A DNA stretch of 64,000 nt from assembly GCF_009363795.1 (NCBI RefSeq), contig NZ_CP045420.1, positions 849,001-913,000 of the forward strand, given 5' to 3'. A program made the translations under genes and the position numbers. Shown piece by piece: positions 62,653 through 64,000 of this stretch; positions within the stretch are counted from its first letter, which is position 1, and every line of letters starts with the position of its first letter. The notes below the pieces were generated by a model that saw nothing but the letters and a program-made list of their open reading frames with translations, did no database searches and was not told the origin of the DNA. This stretch comes from Palleronia sp. THAF1 (lineage in GTDB: Bacteria; Pseudomonadota; Alphaproteobacteria; Rhodobacterales; Rhodobacteraceae).

Positions 62653-64000
62653 ATGGCGGAGATTGAAGAAGCGGTCGAGCAGGAAGACGACGCCTACGCG
62701 CTGGATCGTGAGACGATCCGAGAGGTGCGGGATGCCGTCGACGCCGAGGACCGCGACCGCTTGATGGCCGCGATGGAGCCGATGCACCCGGCCGACATCG
62801 CCGACCTTCTGGAACAGTTGGACGAAAGCCCGCGCCACCGTTTGATCCACATGCTGGGTCACGATTTCGACGGGGCGGTGCTGTCCGAACTGGATGAGGG
62901 CCTGCGGGAAGACATCATCCGGACGCTATCGCCAGAGGTGTTGACGGGCGCGGTGCGCGGGCTTGAGTCGGACGATGTGGTCGACCTGCTGGAGGACCTT
63001 GAAGAACCGCAGCAGGAAGCCATCCTGGAGGCTCTCGAACGACCCGACCGGATCGCCATCGAGCGCGCCCTGTCGTTCCCGGACGGGTCCGCTGGCCGCT
63101 TGATGCAGCGAGAGGTGGTGACCGCGCCCGAGCATTGGACAGTGGGCGATGCCATCGACTTCATGCGCGCCTCGCTCGATCTGCCGGAGCAGTTCTATCA
63201 CATTGTGCTGGTCGATCCGCGCTTTCGGCCTGTCGGGCAGGTGACGCTGGGCAAGGTCATGTCATCGGATCGCGTCACGCCGCTGAAAGAATTGCTAGAG
63301 CCGAGCTATCGTACCATTCCGGCCACGCAGGACGAGGAGGACGTCGCCTACGCGTTCAACCAGTATCACCTGATCTCTGCTCCTGTCGTCGATGAAGACG
63401 AGCGGTTGGTCGGCGTCATCACCATCGACGACGCGATGACGGTGCTGTCCGAAGAGAACGAGGAAGACTTGCTGCTCCTGGCCGGTGTCGGTGACGAAAG
63501 CATCGCGGACCGCACTCTGCAGATCGCCAAGGTGCGGTTTCCATGGCTTTTGGTGAACTTGGGAACCGCGATCCTGGCGTCACTGGTCATCGCGCAGTTC
63601 GAAGATGTGTTGGCCGCCGTCGTCGCTTTGGCGGTTCTGATGCCCATCGTGGCGTCCATGGGCGGCAACGCGGGCACACAGTCGATGACCGTGGCCGTGC
63701 GCGCCATCGCCACGCGCGATCTGACCGGATCGAACGGCTGGCGGGTCGTACGACGTGAGGTGATGGCGGGTTTTCTGAACGGGCTGGCCTTCGCGGTCAT
63801 CATCGGGATCGTCAGTGTGATCTGGTTTGGCAGCCCGATGCTGGGCGTGGTGATCGCCGCGGCGATGGTCATCAACTTGATCGTGGCCGGGCTCGCCGGA
63901 GTTCTGGTGCCGATCTGCATGGACAAGGCAGGCGTGGACCCGGCGTTGGCGTCTGGGACGTTCGTGACAACGGTGACCGATGTGGTCGGGTTCTTCGCAT
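62653..64000 (+). CDS. mgtE: Magnesium transporter MgtE, 3' end beyond window
   Basis: The first 449 residues are present. N-terminal MgtE_N superhelical domain (MHPADIADLLEQLDESPRHRLIHML; AGRLMQREVVTAPEHWTVGDAIDFM), then two CBS domains (VVTAPEHWTV... and EPSYRTIPATQDEEDVAYAFNQYHLISAPVVDEDERLVGVITIDDAMTVL). The membrane part starts near 300 with RFPWLLVNLGTAILASLVIAQF and MPIVASMGGNAGTQSMTVAVRAIAT, the signature of the Mg channel. The gene continues past 64000. Confidence 0.93.
   Translation, partial: MAEIEEAVEQEDDAYALDRETIREVRDAVDAEDRDRLMAAMEPMHPADIADLLEQLDESPRHRLIHMLGHDFDGAVLSELDEGLREDIIRTLSPEVLTGAVRGLESDDVVDLLEDLEEPQQEAILEALERPDRIAIERALSFPDGSAGRLMQREVVTAPEHWTVGDAIDFMRASLDLPEQFYHIVLVDPRFRPVGQVTLGKVMSSDRVTPLKELLEPSYRTIPATQDEEDVAYAFNQYHLISAPVVDEDERLVGVITIDDAMTVLSEENEEDLLLLAGVGDESIADRTLQIAKVRFPWLLVNLGTAILASLVIAQFEDVLAAVVALAVLMPIVASMGGNAGTQSMTVAVRAIATRDLTGSNGWRVVRREVMAGFLNGLAFAVIIGIVSVIWFGSPMLGVVIAAAMVINLIVAGLAGVLVPICMDKAGVDPALASGTFVTTVTDVVGFFA

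Overview
The window is a high-GC chromosome segment from an alphaproteobacterium, most probably a Rhodobacteraceae (roseobacter-type) species. The evidence is the gene content and style: an RpoH-type sigma factor, a fused sulfate adenylyltransferase/APS kinase, a LysR/DUF1127 divergent pair, a DUF2852-RDD-Bpt block, a Hint-domain protein, and many ATGA, GTGA or TAATG start-stop overlaps. A gene that closely resembles BciA (8-vinyl reductase of bacteriochlorophyll synthesis) at 47315-48244 hints that the organism may be an aerobic anoxygenic phototroph, but no other photosynthesis gene is present here.

Layout. 0-7.3 kb (+): rpoH, a ChaN-like lipoprotein, coaBC-dut-moeB-like in overlapping order, an M3 oligopeptidase, and an AT-rich orphan membrane gene. 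7.3-15.6 kb (mostly -): sat-cysC, trxB, a divergent Lrp regulator, a Hint protein, pgeF-midA-lgt, ubiK and lipB. 15.7-21.4 kb: tRNA-Leu(GAG), then a polyamine-type ABC transporter (ATPase, binding protein, DUF1330, two permeases). 21.4-28.0 kb (-): monooxygenase, AEC carrier, then MBL hydrolase, TatD, holB, tmk, DD-carboxypeptidase and a SPOR lipoprotein in a compact run.

28.17-36.46 kb is an AT-richer genomic island integrated into the 3' end of tRNA-Ser(UGA). It is bounded by 20-bp direct repeats, and each end carries a tandem pair of 13-bp sites that look like integrase arm sites. The cargo is a beta-type DNA methyltransferase overlapping a 585-residue protein with a DGQHR domain and a possible N-terminal PD-(D/E)XK-like segment. 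This is a candidate two-gene restriction or anti-phage system. The island also encodes a serine recombinase, a 472-residue protein with Pol A-like palm motifs, and a tyrosine integrase. An IS903-group element with an exact 9-bp target duplication splits the integrase, so the island is probably stranded. A decayed relative of the same IS, invaded by small palindromic units, lies just outside the right end.

37.8-42.0 kb: gamma-glutamyltransferase, glycerophosphodiesterase, then a decayed stretch (frameshifted HAD gene, IS5 remnant). 42.0-46.0 kb: DUF2852, RDD, bpt, and a tungstate-type ABC transporter (tupBCA order). 46.1-51.5 kb: FAD oxidoreductase, bciA, rpe, a luciferase-like oxidoreductase, a 19-unit MORN-repeat protein. 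51.6-64 kb: nadE, a soluble histidine kinase, a Bax-inhibitor-1 protein, DUF1127/LysR, homocysteine methyltransferase-quinone oxidoreductase, an XRE regulator, a HisN-type phosphatase, two purine deaminases and the start of mgtE, which runs off the right edge.

All calls come from reading the sequence; no database search was run. Starts were chosen from family N-termini, ribosome-binding sites and overlaps.
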